A stretch of DNA of 5,242 nt, taken from NCBI GenBank assembly GCA_041917975.1, contig JAYRWN010000105.1:1-5242 (forward strand), in the 5' to 3' direction. The position numbers and the translations under genes were made by a program. Every line of letters begins with the position of its first letter. Positions within the stretch are counted from its first letter, which is position 1. The notes under the pieces were generated by a model. It saw only the letters and a program-made list of their open reading frames with translations. It had not been told where the DNA came from and did not search any database. Positions 5,194 to 5,242 of this stretch are shown here, piece after piece. Source of the DNA: JAYRWN01 sp041917975. Its GTDB lineage: Bacteria; Bacteroidota; Bacteroidia; Chitinophagales; Saprospiraceae.

Positions 5194-5242
5194 GTGCGGC
5201 TTAAGGCTCCGGATTAAATCGCCGGCTGGGATATTGATGTAC

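Noticed and set aside
5201..5242. Tail of another gene ending upstream of the SDR (TAA at 5203-5201 or 5216-5214 on the minus strand)
   Set aside because: Only 8-13 codons are in view and none is recognisable, so neither frame can be supported.

Overview
The window looks like a piece of a Bacteroidota chromosome, probably an environmental relative of Chitinophagales, Saprospirales or Cytophagales. This is inferred from the protein families (a three-gene HipB/HipS/HipT module whose kinase begins MNRCLICY, a WaaE/KdtX-like glycosyltransferase, a CsgG/GNA1162-like lipoprotein), from AT-rich leaders with weak Shine-Dalgarno sequences, and from a TAnnTTTG-type -7 element before hipB. No rRNA, tRNA, IS element or CRISPR array was seen.

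Layout. Positions 16-657 (+) encode a small lipoprotein, followed by a possible terminator at 656-688. Everything else reads leftward. In transcription order from the right edge: an extended SDR dehydrogenase (5193-4195) and a steroid 5-alpha-reductase-like membrane enzyme (4198-3443), coupled by an ATGA stop/start overlap; a 202-bp regulatory gap; hipB (3240-3025), hipS (3008-2682) and hipT (2685-1741), with hipS and hipT again coupled by ATGA; a 139-bp gap holding one hairpin; and a family-2 glycosyltransferase (1601-828) that converges on the lipoprotein gene.

The most notable part is the toxin-antitoxin module. The HipA fold is split in two: HipS matches the N-terminal subdomain, and HipT carries the kinase core with its Gly-rich loop, ATP lysine, catalytic Asp and metal-binding Asp. 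This is the arrangement of the HipBST system known from E. coli O127:H6. Upstream of hipB lie four 18-bp palindromes (consensus TATACCC-N4-GGGTATA) whose starts are 41, 40 and 41 bp apart, about four helical turns each, so all four face the same side of the helix. The most proximal lies over the likely transcription start and ribosome-binding region of hipB. This is very likely a cooperative autoregulatory operator array. hipT also carries an A8 and an A9 tract, the first forming an in-phase A AAA AAG slippery heptamer, so slippage could produce a truncated kinase.

The SDR/5-alpha-reductase pair suggests a two-step redox conversion of a steroid or other enone lipid; the substrate cannot be read from sequence. 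By eye, the hip region is more AT-rich than the SDR/reductase pair, which fits separate acquisition of the toxin-antitoxin cassette.
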